Of a DNA stretch of 7,757 bases, positions 1 through 5,379 are shown piece after piece. The notes beneath the pieces are model-generated. The model saw only the letters and a program-made list of their open reading frames with translations. It was not told the origin of the DNA and searched no databases. This stretch comes from Planktotalea sp. (GTDB lineage: Bacteria > Pseudomonadota > Alphaproteobacteria > Rhodobacterales > Rhodobacteraceae). The number at the start of each line of letters is the position of its first letter. Positions within the stretch are counted from its first letter, which is position 1. The stretch covers positions 1 through 7,757 of the forward strand of contig JAHEGL010000109.1 of the NCBI GenBank assembly GCA_024645145.1, read 5' to 3'. Both the position numbers and the translations under genes were made by a program.

Positions 1-701
1 GGGGCGGATATGCGGAATACGTCGCGACACCAGCCGCGCATTGCTTGCCAGTGCCAAAAGGAATGAGCCTGAAAGAAGCGGCTTGTTTACCAGAAACGTA
101 TTTCACAGTGTTTTCCAATGTCTTCCAACGTGGCGGTTTGAAAGCAGGGGATCGCTTTTTGGTCCACGGGGGCTCTTCAGGTATTGGCACAACCGCGATT
201 CAGTTAGGTAAGCTTTTTGGCGCACGTGTGTTTACGACGGCTGGGTCTGACGAAAAATGTGCTGCTTGTCTTAGTCTTGGTGCTGAGCGCGCAATCAATT
301 ATCGCAACGAAGACTTCACAGACGTTTTGAAAGCCGAAGGCGGTGCTGATCTCATCCTTGACATGGTCGGTGGTGATTACTTGCCACGCAATGTGAACAC
401 TTTGGCACATGATGGGCGCTTGGTGCAGATCGCATTTTTGCAAGGTCCGAAGATTGAACTCAATTTTGCGCTCATGATGATGAAACGTTTGACGATTACT
501 GGATCTACTTTGCGGCCGCAGAGCGATCTCGCAAAAGCAAGAATTGCACAAGCACTAAGGGAGCAAGTTTGGCCGTTGCTGGATGCGGGGCGTTTGGGGC
601 CTGTGATGGATAGTGAATTTGATCTCGCGGATGCGTCCAAGGCACATGCTCGTATGGAAAGCAGTAGACACATCGGGAAAATTGTTTTGAAGATCGGCTA
701 A
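1..701 (+). CDS. NAD(P)H-quinone oxidoreductase, PIG3-like (5' end missing)
   Basis: This is a medium-chain dehydrogenase/reductase of the zinc-free quinone oxidoreductase branch, predicted to reduce quinones with NADPH in the cytoplasm. The frame is open from base 3, reading GGYAEYVATPAAHCLPVPKG before the first internal start-like codon (GTG at 45). The true start therefore lies outside the window, and roughly the first 100 residues of a usual 320-330 are missing; 232 residues are visible. The substrate-domain segment LPETYFTVFSNVFQRGG is typical of the PIG3/TP53I3 group. It is followed by the nucleotide-binding glycine motif HGGSSGIGTTAIQLGK (about bases 160-210). No Cys/His zinc-ligand set is seen in the visible part. 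The C-terminal segment HARMESSRHIGKIVLKIG is also family-typical. The gene ends in TAA at 699-701 and converges on the RNase T2 remnant. The physiological substrate cannot be told from sequence. Confidence 0.9.
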   Translation, partial: GGYAEYVATPAAHCLPVPKGMSLKEAACLPETYFTVFSNVFQRGGLKAGDRFLVHGGSSGIGTTAIQLGKLFGARVFTTAGSDEKCAACLSLGAERAINYRNEDFTDVLKAEGGADLILDMVGGDYLPRNVNTLAHDGRLVQIAFLQGPKIELNFALMMMKRLTITGSTLRPQSDLAKARIAQALREQVWPLLDAGRLGPVMDSEFDLADASKAHARMESSRHIGKIVLKIG

Positions 702-705
702 AACC

Positions 706-745
706 CTTTTTGCAAAAAGAGTTGCAAGCTCCTTTGCGAAGGAGC
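706..745 (-). terminator. possible terminator between convergent genes
   Basis: A perfect 7-bp stem with a 4-base loop lies at 728-745 (GCTCCTT, TGCG, AAGGAGC). Read on the minus strand it is followed about nine bases later by CTTTTTGC, so it could end transcripts from the RNase T2 remnant. On the plus strand no U-tract follows. A 14-base palindrome (CTTTTTGCAAAAAG, 706-719) lies beside it but has no loop. Function is inferred only from the structure and the position between two convergent stop codons. Confidence 0.4.
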
Positions 746-752
746 CTGTGCC

Positions 753-1311
753 TCAGCGAATGGGATCAAATAGGGCATTGGTCATGGAGCAATCCTTAAT
801 CGTATCGCGTCCACACGGAACAGGATCCAGATCTTTAGACAAACAAATGCGGGCTTCTTGGATGCGCCACTTTTTGCATGTGATTGTGAGTGTATTGGAC
901 TTCAAACTCGGGTTTGCTTTGAGAAATGCTTCTTCGATTACCTTTGCAGGAACCTTCACTGGGTCTTTGAGCTTACGAAACACAGCAGGGCGGTTCACTT
1001 TGCCATAAGCTTCGCGTCACAGTGCATAGTAGTCGCGGGCACTCAGGCCGGAACAGGTACCGTGCTTCTTCCAATGATGCCACGCGAGGCCTGAGGTCCC
1101 CATAATATCGCTCATGTCATTTGTCATGGAGCGTGACGGTTGGCGCTCTGACGTACGACAATAACTGGGCCAGCTTTGGTGAAATTGTGGCCACAGACCA
1201 TGTAGTGTCCAGCTTAGGGCAAGCACGTAGTAGTCAAATTCGCCAGCTTTCTTGCCATCGGCTCGATAAAGTCGTCGCCATCATCATCAGTGCCAGAACC
1301 AGTTTGCGCAT
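753..1311 (-). pseudogene. RNase T2 family ribonuclease, degraded
   Basis: This is the remnant of a secreted, metal-independent endoribonuclease. The minus strand keeps ATG at 1311 with a purine-rich ribosome site just upstream, and a signal peptide beginning MRKLVLALMMMATTLS. The frame then shifts by one base near 1260-1272, and the mature protein resumes as ADGKKAGEFDYYVLALSW (1262-1209). LALSW runs straight into TLHGLWPQ (catalytic motif I, His codon 1202-1200). In relatives I recall, some 25-30 residues including two cysteines lie between these blocks, so an in-frame deletion is likely. Catalytic motif II, WKKHGTCSG, is intact. After DYYAL an in-frame TGA (1019-1017) replaces an expected Ser codon. 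The same frame then continues as REAYGKVNRPAVFRKLKDPV through LTITC, RIQEARICLSKDL and the C-terminal DPIR to TGA at 755-753. Three independent lesions make a functional enzyme very unlikely. Recognition of the family is secure; the size of the deletion is from memory of homologues. Confidence 0.88.
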
Positions 1312-1338
1312 TGCCTCTTCCCTCTTGGTGCAATCGCT

Positions 1339-1366
1339 ACTATAAACCGCTCAAGTTCCCCCACAA
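1339..1366 (-). promoter_or_regulatory. putative sigma70-type promoter of the RNase T2 remnant
   Basis: On the minus strand TTGTGG (1366-1361) and TATAGT (1344-1339) are separated by 16 bases. That would place the transcription start near 1332, about 20 bases before the pseudogene ATG at 1311 and just upstream of its AAGAGGG-type ribosome site. The fit of box quality, spacing and position makes it plausible. The overlapping plus-strand TATAAA (1341-1346) could equally serve the divergent trcR gene, though only a poor -35 (TTCCCT, 1318-1323) accompanies it. Confidence 0.45.
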
Positions 1367-1375
1367 TGGTAACCC

Positions 1376-1409
1376 GCACCTAAGAAAAAGGTGCCGCCTA
1401 TTTCAGGCG
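1376..1409 (+). promoter_or_regulatory. two tandem hairpins in the trcR leader
   Basis: Immediately upstream of trcR are two perfect stem-loops with no base between them. The first is GCACCT / AGGTGC (1376-1381 with 1389-1394, A-rich 7-base loop) and the second is CGCCT / AGGCG (1395-1399 with 1405-1409, loop ATTTC). They end 18 bases before the AAGGAG ribosome site (1428-1433). There is no U-tract after them, so they are not a simple terminator. They could stabilise the mRNA or bind a regulator if transcription starts upstream, for example from the TATAAA-like box at 1341-1346. The role is inferred. Confidence 0.4.
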
Positions 1410-1440
1410 ACGAGAGAGATTTGTTTGAAGGAGAGTTCCC

Positions 1441-2196
1441 ATGGCCAAACCGATTATGGCAAAAGCAACCGCTGTATGGCTGGTGGATAACACAACGATC
1501 AGCTTCAAGCAGATCGCAGATTTCGTTGGGATGCACGAGCTGGAAGTGCAAGGCATTGCAGACGGTGACGTGGCTGCTGGTGTGAAAGGGTTTGACCCGA
1601 TTGCGAACAACCAATTGGTGCAGGAAGAAATTGACGCGGCGCAAGACAATGTCATGCATAAGCTGAAGCTTAAATTCAACGCAGCCGCACAAGGCGAAGA
1701 AAAGCGCCGTGGTCCGCGCTACACACCATTGTCTAAGCGTCAGGATCGTCCTGCATCCATTTTGTGGTTGGTAAAGTTTCACCCAGAACTGACAGACGGC
1801 CAGGTTGGCAAGTTGGTCGGAACGACCAAGCCAACGATCCAAGCGATCCGCGAGCGCACACACTGGAACATCTCCAACATTCAGCCGATTGATCCGGTTG
1901 CTTTGGGTCTGTGTAAGCAGTCCGAGCTAGACGCAGCGGTTCAGAAAGCTGCAGCGAAGAAAGCAGCGGATGGCGAAGTCATGAACGATGATGAGCGTCG
2001 CAAGTTGGTGAGCACAGAGCAGTCTTTGGGCATGGAAGCTGAGCCGAAGATCCCGACAGCGATTGAGGGTCTGGAGACATTCTCGCTTGGGGATGCCCCT
2101 GTTGAGCCGGAAGAAGAGACTGGTGATATTTTGGATGCGGAGAGCTTCTTCAACATCATGAGCGATAATGACGCTGAGGATGACAGCGACAAGTAA
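1441..2196 (+). CDS. trcR: DUF1013 cell-cycle transcriptional regulator TrcR
   Basis: This 251-residue protein belongs to the alphaproteobacterial DUF1013 family, named cell cycle transcriptional regulator TrcR in current annotation (from memory). It is presumably a cytoplasmic DNA- or polymerase-associated factor. Two helix-turn-helix-like segments are visible: residues about 11-40 (AVWLVDNTTISFKQIADFVG onward) and about 107-138 (ILWLVKFHPELTDGQVGKLV onward). They resemble each other (x-WLV-x5-9-x-QI/QV-x3-VG), suggesting an internal duplication. A basic stretch EEKRRGPRYTPLSKRQDR (residues 86-103) lies between them. The C-terminal tail after about residue 215 is strongly acidic and probably disordered. 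The ATG at 1441 has an AAGGAG site (1428-1433) seven bases upstream, so the start is secure. The gene is monocistronic, bounded by divergent and convergent neighbours and a terminator. Family assignment is strong; target genes cannot be read from the sequence. Confidence 0.92.
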   Translation: MAKPIMAKATAVWLVDNTTISFKQIADFVGMHELEVQGIADGDVAAGVKGFDPIANNQLVQEEIDAAQDNVMHKLKLKFNAAAQGEEKRRGPRYTPLSKRQDRPASILWLVKFHPELTDGQVGKLVGTTKPTIQAIRERTHWNISNIQPIDPVALGLCKQSELDAAVQKAAAKKAADGEVMNDDERRKLVSTEQSLGMEAEPKIPTAIEGLETFSLGDAPVEPEEETGDILDAESFFNIMSDNDAEDDSDK

Positions 2197-2220
2197 GCGC
2201 TGTTCTTTTAATACTCAAAG

Positions 2221-2252
2221 GCCTTGTGCATTTATTTGCGCAGGGCTTTTTT
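2221..2252 (+). terminator. rho-independent terminator of trcR
   Basis: A 9-bp stem, GCCTTGTGC (2221-2229) with GCGCAGGGC (2238-2246), includes two G-U pairs. It has an 8-base A/T loop and is followed directly by six T residues (2247-2252) and more T-rich sequence. It starts 24 bases after the trcR stop codon. On the minus strand the flanking T-content is weak (CTTTGAG), so it may only partly stop transcripts coming from the convergent alcohol dehydrogenase unit. Confidence 0.9.
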
Positions 2253-2280
2253 GTTTGCTCTGCGAGTTGTGGTCTCGATT

Positions 2281-2523
2281 TTACGCGGTGACAGTAATCA
2301 CGTGGCCGAGAAGGTTAACATTGAGTGTGTATCTGCGACCTGCGCTCCAACGTGAATTTGAAAGGGTATTTGCAACTTGCTCCGCGCTTACATGTTTCGA
2401 AGAATGCGGATTGGAATGCGTAACGAGCATCACTGGCTCAGCCAAATCGCTATTATTCTTGAGCCAAACACGTAGCCCGTCTTCAGAGCCGATCGTGGCA
2501 CGTTTGAGTTTGGGAATATTCAT
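2281..2523 (-). CDS. small protein of unknown function, coupled to the alcohol dehydrogenase gene
   Basis: This is an 80-residue protein beginning MNIPKLKRATIGSEDGLRVW. I do not recognise a family. It has no signal peptide or membrane segment. The C-terminal part GRRYTLNVNLLGHVITVTA is the most ordered-looking region, alternating in a beta-strand fashion, and the middle contains VMLVTHSNPHSSKHVS. The ATG at 2523 is five bases after the TAA of the upstream dehydrogenase gene. A GTG directly before it (2526) is an alternative start that adds one residue. The GGGG at the end of the dehydrogenase gene could act as a weak ribosome site, so translational coupling is likely. Close spacing, same strand and plausible protein composition argue for a real gene. 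The stop (2283-2281) faces the trcR terminator. Confidence 0.65.
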   Translation of the reverse strand: MNIPKLKRATIGSEDGLRVWLKNNSDLAEPVMLVTHSNPHSSKHVSAEQVANTLSNSRWSAGRRYTLNVNLLGHVITVTA

Positions 2524-2528
2524 CACTG

Positions 2529-3563
2529 TTACCCCAAGAAATCCGTAATGACCGCCGTGCCTGGCGGGGTTGGCCCCTTCATTGCACGCAGTTCTGCAGA
2601 TGCATCAGACAGGCCGACCTCGCGAGCTAACATAGGACTTAGATCCACGTCTCCACGCTCGATCATGCTTAGTAGGTTGGGGTACTTCCAAGAAGGCATG
2701 CCACGCGTGCCAAAGAAACTCAGTTGCTTGGAGTAAATCGCACGCATGTTAATCTGCATTAAGCCATCACCTGCGGGCAAACCCACATGTACGTGCCGTC
2801 CAAGTGTCGCGAGACATTCGACAGAGGCATTCGTTGTTGCCTCGATTCCGAGCGCTTCGATGGACACTTGAGCACCGCCGCTTGTGATCTCTCGGATACG
2901 CTCTGCGGCGTTCCCGCTGGCGGCATTCACAGCTGCATCTGCACCTAGGGAAAGGGCATGTGTGAGCTTTTCTTCAACGATATCAACCACAATCACCCGT
3001 GCGCCCAGCATCTTGGCGAGTAGCAAAGACGACAGGCCAATGCCACCGGTTCCATGCACCGCAACCCATTCGCCAGCGCGCACATTGGCGCGATCTGTGA
3101 GCGCATGCCAAGCCGTTGTAACGCGGCAACCAAGGCCAGCAGCGAGCGCGGGCGACATGCTTTCAGGGAGATGCACGAGGTTATGATCATAAGGAACGGC
3201 CACATACTCTGCATAAGCGCCGGGCGCTCCGAAGCCGGGCACAATCGCGCTTTCACAGGTGTTTGACGTGCCGGTCTGGCAGGCAGGGCAATCCCCGCAG
3301 CCAAGAATGAAAGGCGCGATCAATCTATCACCCACTTTGTACTTTGCTTGCGCACCCGCTTCGACGACCGTGCCGCAATATTCATGCCCCATGACGGAAC
3401 CGTTCACGACCTTGGGGTGGCCACCGACCCAGCCATGAAAATCAGAGCGACATACACCACAAGCGGCAACCTCAAGGACGACGCCACTGCTTGGGCAGCT
3501 TGGATCGGTTACCTGTTCGATGGAAAGGTCTTCGTTAAATTCTCTGACAACAGCAGCGCGCAT
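2529..3563 (-). CDS. zinc-dependent alcohol dehydrogenase (MDR family)
   Basis: This 344-residue, full-length cytoplasmic medium-chain alcohol dehydrogenase interconverts an alcohol and its aldehyde or ketone with NAD(P). Catalytic zinc ligands are Cys35 (in CGVCRSD), His60-Glu61 (GHEYCG) and probably Cys146 (GLGCRVTTAW). The structural zinc site is complete, with Cys89, Cys92, Cys95 and Cys103 in CGDCPACQTGTSNTC. The Rossmann motif HGTGGIG ends at residue 176. Asp194 at the end of the second strand (VIVVDI) suggests a preference for NAD over NADP. The ATG at 3563 has AAAGGA upstream at rather long spacing (about 11 bases). It lies 74 bases after recR on the same strand, so it may share the long transcript or have its own promoter; a TTGCTT box is present in the gap but the matching -10 is poor. 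The small gene after it is probably cotranscribed. The substrate is unknown. Confidence 0.9.
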   Translation of the reverse strand: MRAAVVREFNEDLSIEQVTDPSCPSSGVVLEVAACGVCRSDFHGWVGGHPKVVNGSVMGHEYCGTVVEAGAQAKYKVGDRLIAPFILGCGDCPACQTGTSNTCESAIVPGFGAPGAYAEYVAVPYDHNLVHLPESMSPALAAGLGCRVTTAWHALTDRANVRAGEWVAVHGTGGIGLSSLLLAKMLGARVIVVDIVEEKLTHALSLGADAAVNAASGNAAERIREITSGGAQVSIEALGIEATTNASVECLATLGRHVHVGLPAGDGLMQINMRAIYSKQLSFFGTRGMPSWKYPNLLSMIERGDVDLSPMLAREVGLSDASAELRAMKGPTPPGTAVITDFLG

Positions 3564-3637
3564 TGCTTTGGCTTTCCTTTTGGGGATCTTTTGCTGCGCA
3601 GTGTGCGAAGAGATGCGGCTCTAAGCAAGTGTTTGCG

Positions 3638-4231
3638 TTAAATCGGCTTTCGCGCGTTCATTGCGGCGGTGATGGTGCCATCATCGAGGTAGTCAAGCTC
3701 GCCGCCAATCGGCACCCCCTGCGCGAGGGATGTGAGCGTGACGCGGTTTTCGAGAAGGTCGGCGATATAGTGGGCGGTGGTTTGCCCGTCGATCGTTGCG
3801 TTAAGGGCGAGGATGACTTCGGTGATATGCTCGGACGTGACACGGTCTATCAGACGCGGGATACGCAGCTCATTAGGGCCTATGGCATCAAGCGCGGAAA
3901 GTGTGCCGCCAAGCACATGATAGCGACCCTTGAACACGCCTGAGCGTTCCATTGCCCACAGATCTGCAACATCCTCTACTACGCAAAGAATGCCATTGGC
4001 ACGTTTTTCATTTTCGCAAATGTTGCAGATATCAGCAGTGCCGACGTTGCCACAGTTAAGGCATTCGCGCGCGGTGGCGGCGACTGTTTGCAGGCTTTCA
4101 GCAAGCGGGGTCAGCAAAATCGCGCGTTTGCGGATCAGATGCAAAACTGCCCGCCTTGCCGAGCGGGGGCCAAGCCCGGGGAGCTTGGCCATCAACTCTA
4201 TGAGTGCATCGATGTCTTTTGTACTGCTCAT
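3638..4231 (-). CDS. recR: recombination mediator protein RecR
   Basis: RecR works with RecO (and RecF) to load RecA onto SSB-coated single-stranded DNA at gaps. The protein is 197 residues, normal for the family. It shows the N-terminal helix-hairpin-helix ([16 protein letters not shown], about residues 17-32) and a complete zinc finger with Cys57, Cys60, Cys69 and Cys72 (ECLNCG ... ICNIC). A Toprim domain follows, starting at [18 protein letters not shown] (about residue 81) and containing [18 protein letters not shown]. The C-terminal Walker-B-like segment is [18 protein letters not shown]. The ATG at 4231 has AGGA a few bases upstream. It follows ybaB after 78 bases on the same strand, the conserved dnaX-ybaB-recR order, so expression from the dnaX transcript is expected. 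No defect is seen. Confidence 0.97.
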   Translation of the reverse strand: MSSTKDIDALIELMAKLPGLGPRSARRAVLHLIRKRAILLTPLAESLQTVAATARECLNCGNVGTADICNICENEKRANGILCVVEDVADLWAMERSGVFKGRYHVLGGTLSALDAIGPNELRIPRLIDRVTSEHITEVILALNATIDGQTTAHYIADLLENRVTLTSLAQGVPIGGELDYLDDGTITAAMNARKPI

Positions 4232-4309
4232 CCATCCGTCCTGTTCGTAAGCTGCGGGAGCCTCCGGCGGGAGTTTATCTGGAAAAATGAAGCGCGTATT
4301 TGCAAAGTT

Positions 4310-4654
4310 TTAAAACGGGAGCTTCATATCTGCAGGTAGGCCGAGACCTTCGGTCAATTTGCCCATCTCCGTCGCAGATTTATGCGCTGCTTTTTGCTGC
4401 GCGTCTTTGACCGCGGCGAGGATCAGGTCTTCGACCACTTCTTTTTCATCGCCATTGAAGATGGACGGGTCAATGTCGAGCGCTGTGAGTTCGCCTTTGG
4501 CGGTGGCTGTTGCCTTAACGAGGCCAGCACCGCTTTCGCCGACCACAGTCATGGACGCCAGATCTTCTTGCAATTGACCCATCTGGTCCTGCATTTCTTT
4601 GGCTTTCTTCATCATACCCGCCATATCGCCGAGCTGGCCTAGTCCTTTGAGCAT
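4310..4654 (-). CDS. ybaB: YbaB/EbfC family nucleoid-associated protein
   Basis: This small (114-residue) DNA-binding protein of the YbaB/EbfC family forms tweezer-like dimers that bind DNA and coat the nucleoid. The N-terminal helix is Met-, Gly- and Lys-rich (MLKGLGQLGDMAGMMKKAKE) and leads into a coiled-coil-like helix with QDQMGQLQEDL. Next come the family's central strands (TVVGESGAGLVKATATAKGE) and the motif LDIDPSIFNGDEKEVVEDLI, then a long C-terminal helix ending ADMKLPF. The ATG at 4654 has GGAG seven bases upstream, within the 12-base gap after the preceding membrane-protein gene, which implies cotranscription. Its place directly before recR is the classic arrangement; what differs here is that it is separated from dnaX by two extra genes. 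Confidence 0.95.
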   Translation of the reverse strand: MLKGLGQLGDMAGMMKKAKEMQDQMGQLQEDLASMTVVGESGAGLVKATATAKGELTALDIDPSIFNGDEKEVVEDLILAAVKDAQQKAAHKSATEMGKLTEGLGLPADMKLPF

Positions 4655-4666
4655 TTGCTTCTCCGT

Positions 4667-5005
4667 TTAAGTTTTGCGCGCCTCGTTGGGTGCGGTGTAA
4701 AATATCATTGTGGTACATATTGCAGCGACAGCGACGATGAACAAGGTCGGTGCGCCAAGACATCCCTCTGCGCGTGCAGTTGCGAAGGTATTTCCAGGGT
4801 CCAGTATGGTGAGGAATGACACGTAGAAAGACCAAGCTACGACAAGCGCAAGCGCGGCCCATTGATGGCGAAAATGCAGAGTGATGATTGTTGCAGCGAG
4901 CAGGATCAACGTGATGGGTGCCGAGGCTAGCGAAAGTGTTTCAGCGAACATACTCACGGGGGCGCCGTCCCAGTCTGGTTTGATTTGTGTACAGATTGTG
5001 CTCAT
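4667..5005 (-). CDS. small three-helix membrane protein, second paralogue of the pair
   Basis: This is a 112-residue inner-membrane protein of unknown function. Three hydrophobic segments are visible: about residues 22-44 (from LSLASAPITLILLAATIITL), 49-68 (WAALALVVAWSFYVSFLTIL) and 84-105 (APTLFIVAVAAICTTMIFYT). The loop after helix 1 (HFRHQW) and the C-terminus (NEARKT) are positively charged, so by the positive-inside rule the N-terminus and the second loop should face the periplasm. Both outer regions contain one cysteine: Cys5 in CTQIKPDWDGAPVS and Cys82 in GCLG. The protein is clearly homologous to the product of the preceding gene, with which its ATG overlaps by four bases (ATGA), so the two are translationally coupled and probably form a hetero-oligomer or duplicated unit. 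It ends 12 bases before ybaB. No catalytic motif is recognised. Confidence 0.8.
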   Translation of the reverse strand: MSTICTQIKPDWDGAPVSMFAETLSLASAPITLILLAATIITLHFRHQWAALALVVAWSFYVSFLTILDPGNTFATARAEGCLGAPTLFIVAVAAICTTMIFYTAPNEARKT

Positions 5006-5376
5006 TGTGGAAAGGCCTTGCGTCTATGTTTCAGCGTCATCACAAGGATGGTGACACAAAGCAAGCTTACAACGATAAGGTAGGTGTTTGTCGTTCCAAT
5101 GCAGCCAATTTTCTGGGCTGTAAAAAGCGCACGGTTCATGAGGTTGTCAAACAGGATATGGACTGACCATCCCGCCCAAGAGAGACACAGAACGCTCGTC
5201 AGCCAAAGGCTGCGACGCCAAAGTGCAATCAGTGAAAATGCGATTAATGTGAGGCTGATGGGGGAAGCGGCGAGCATGAGCGATTCGTGCACGTCAGAGA
5301 CTGGAGTGCCATCCCATTGCGGGCGCAGGACCCCGCATGCGTAGCCGAAAAGTGCGTTGGTTTCGAGAATATGCAG
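5002..5376 (-). CDS. small three-helix membrane protein, first paralogue of the pair (likely CTG start)
   Basis: This is an inner-membrane protein of unknown function and a paralogue of the next gene. The obvious start is GTG at 5292 (96 residues). However, the frame upstream encodes ACGVLRPQWDGTPVSDV, matching CTQIKPDWDGAPVS near the N-terminus of the paralogue, so the gene must begin further upstream. The frame is open back to the dnaX stop, which it follows in the same frame. The best candidate is CTG at 5376, eight bases after GAGGAGG (5391-5385) in the last codons of dnaX, giving about 124 residues. ATT at 5370 is less well spaced. Counted from the GTG, hydrophobic helices lie at about 5-25, 29-48 and 68-86. 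WRRSLW and KHRRKAF are the positive, presumably cytoplasmic, parts, and GCIG lies in the periplasmic loop. The TGA overlaps the ATG of the next gene. Confidence 0.75.
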   Translation of the reverse strand: MHILETNALFGYACGVLRPQWDGTPVSDVHESLMLAASPISLTLIAFSLIALWRRSLWLTSVLCLSWAGWSVHILFDNLMNRALFTAQKIGCIGTTNTYLIVVSLLCVTILVMTLKHRRKAFPQ

Positions 5377-5379
5377 CGC

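Noticed and set aside
748..1094. Plus-strand open frames opposite the RNase T2 remnant
   Set aside because: The minus strand gives clear RNase T2 homology here; the plus-strand frames have no ribosome site and no family resemblance.
1351..1863. 170-codon minus-strand open frame opposite trcR
   Set aside because: It is antisense to well-conserved trcR codons, has Cys/Arg-rich composition and no recognisable domain.
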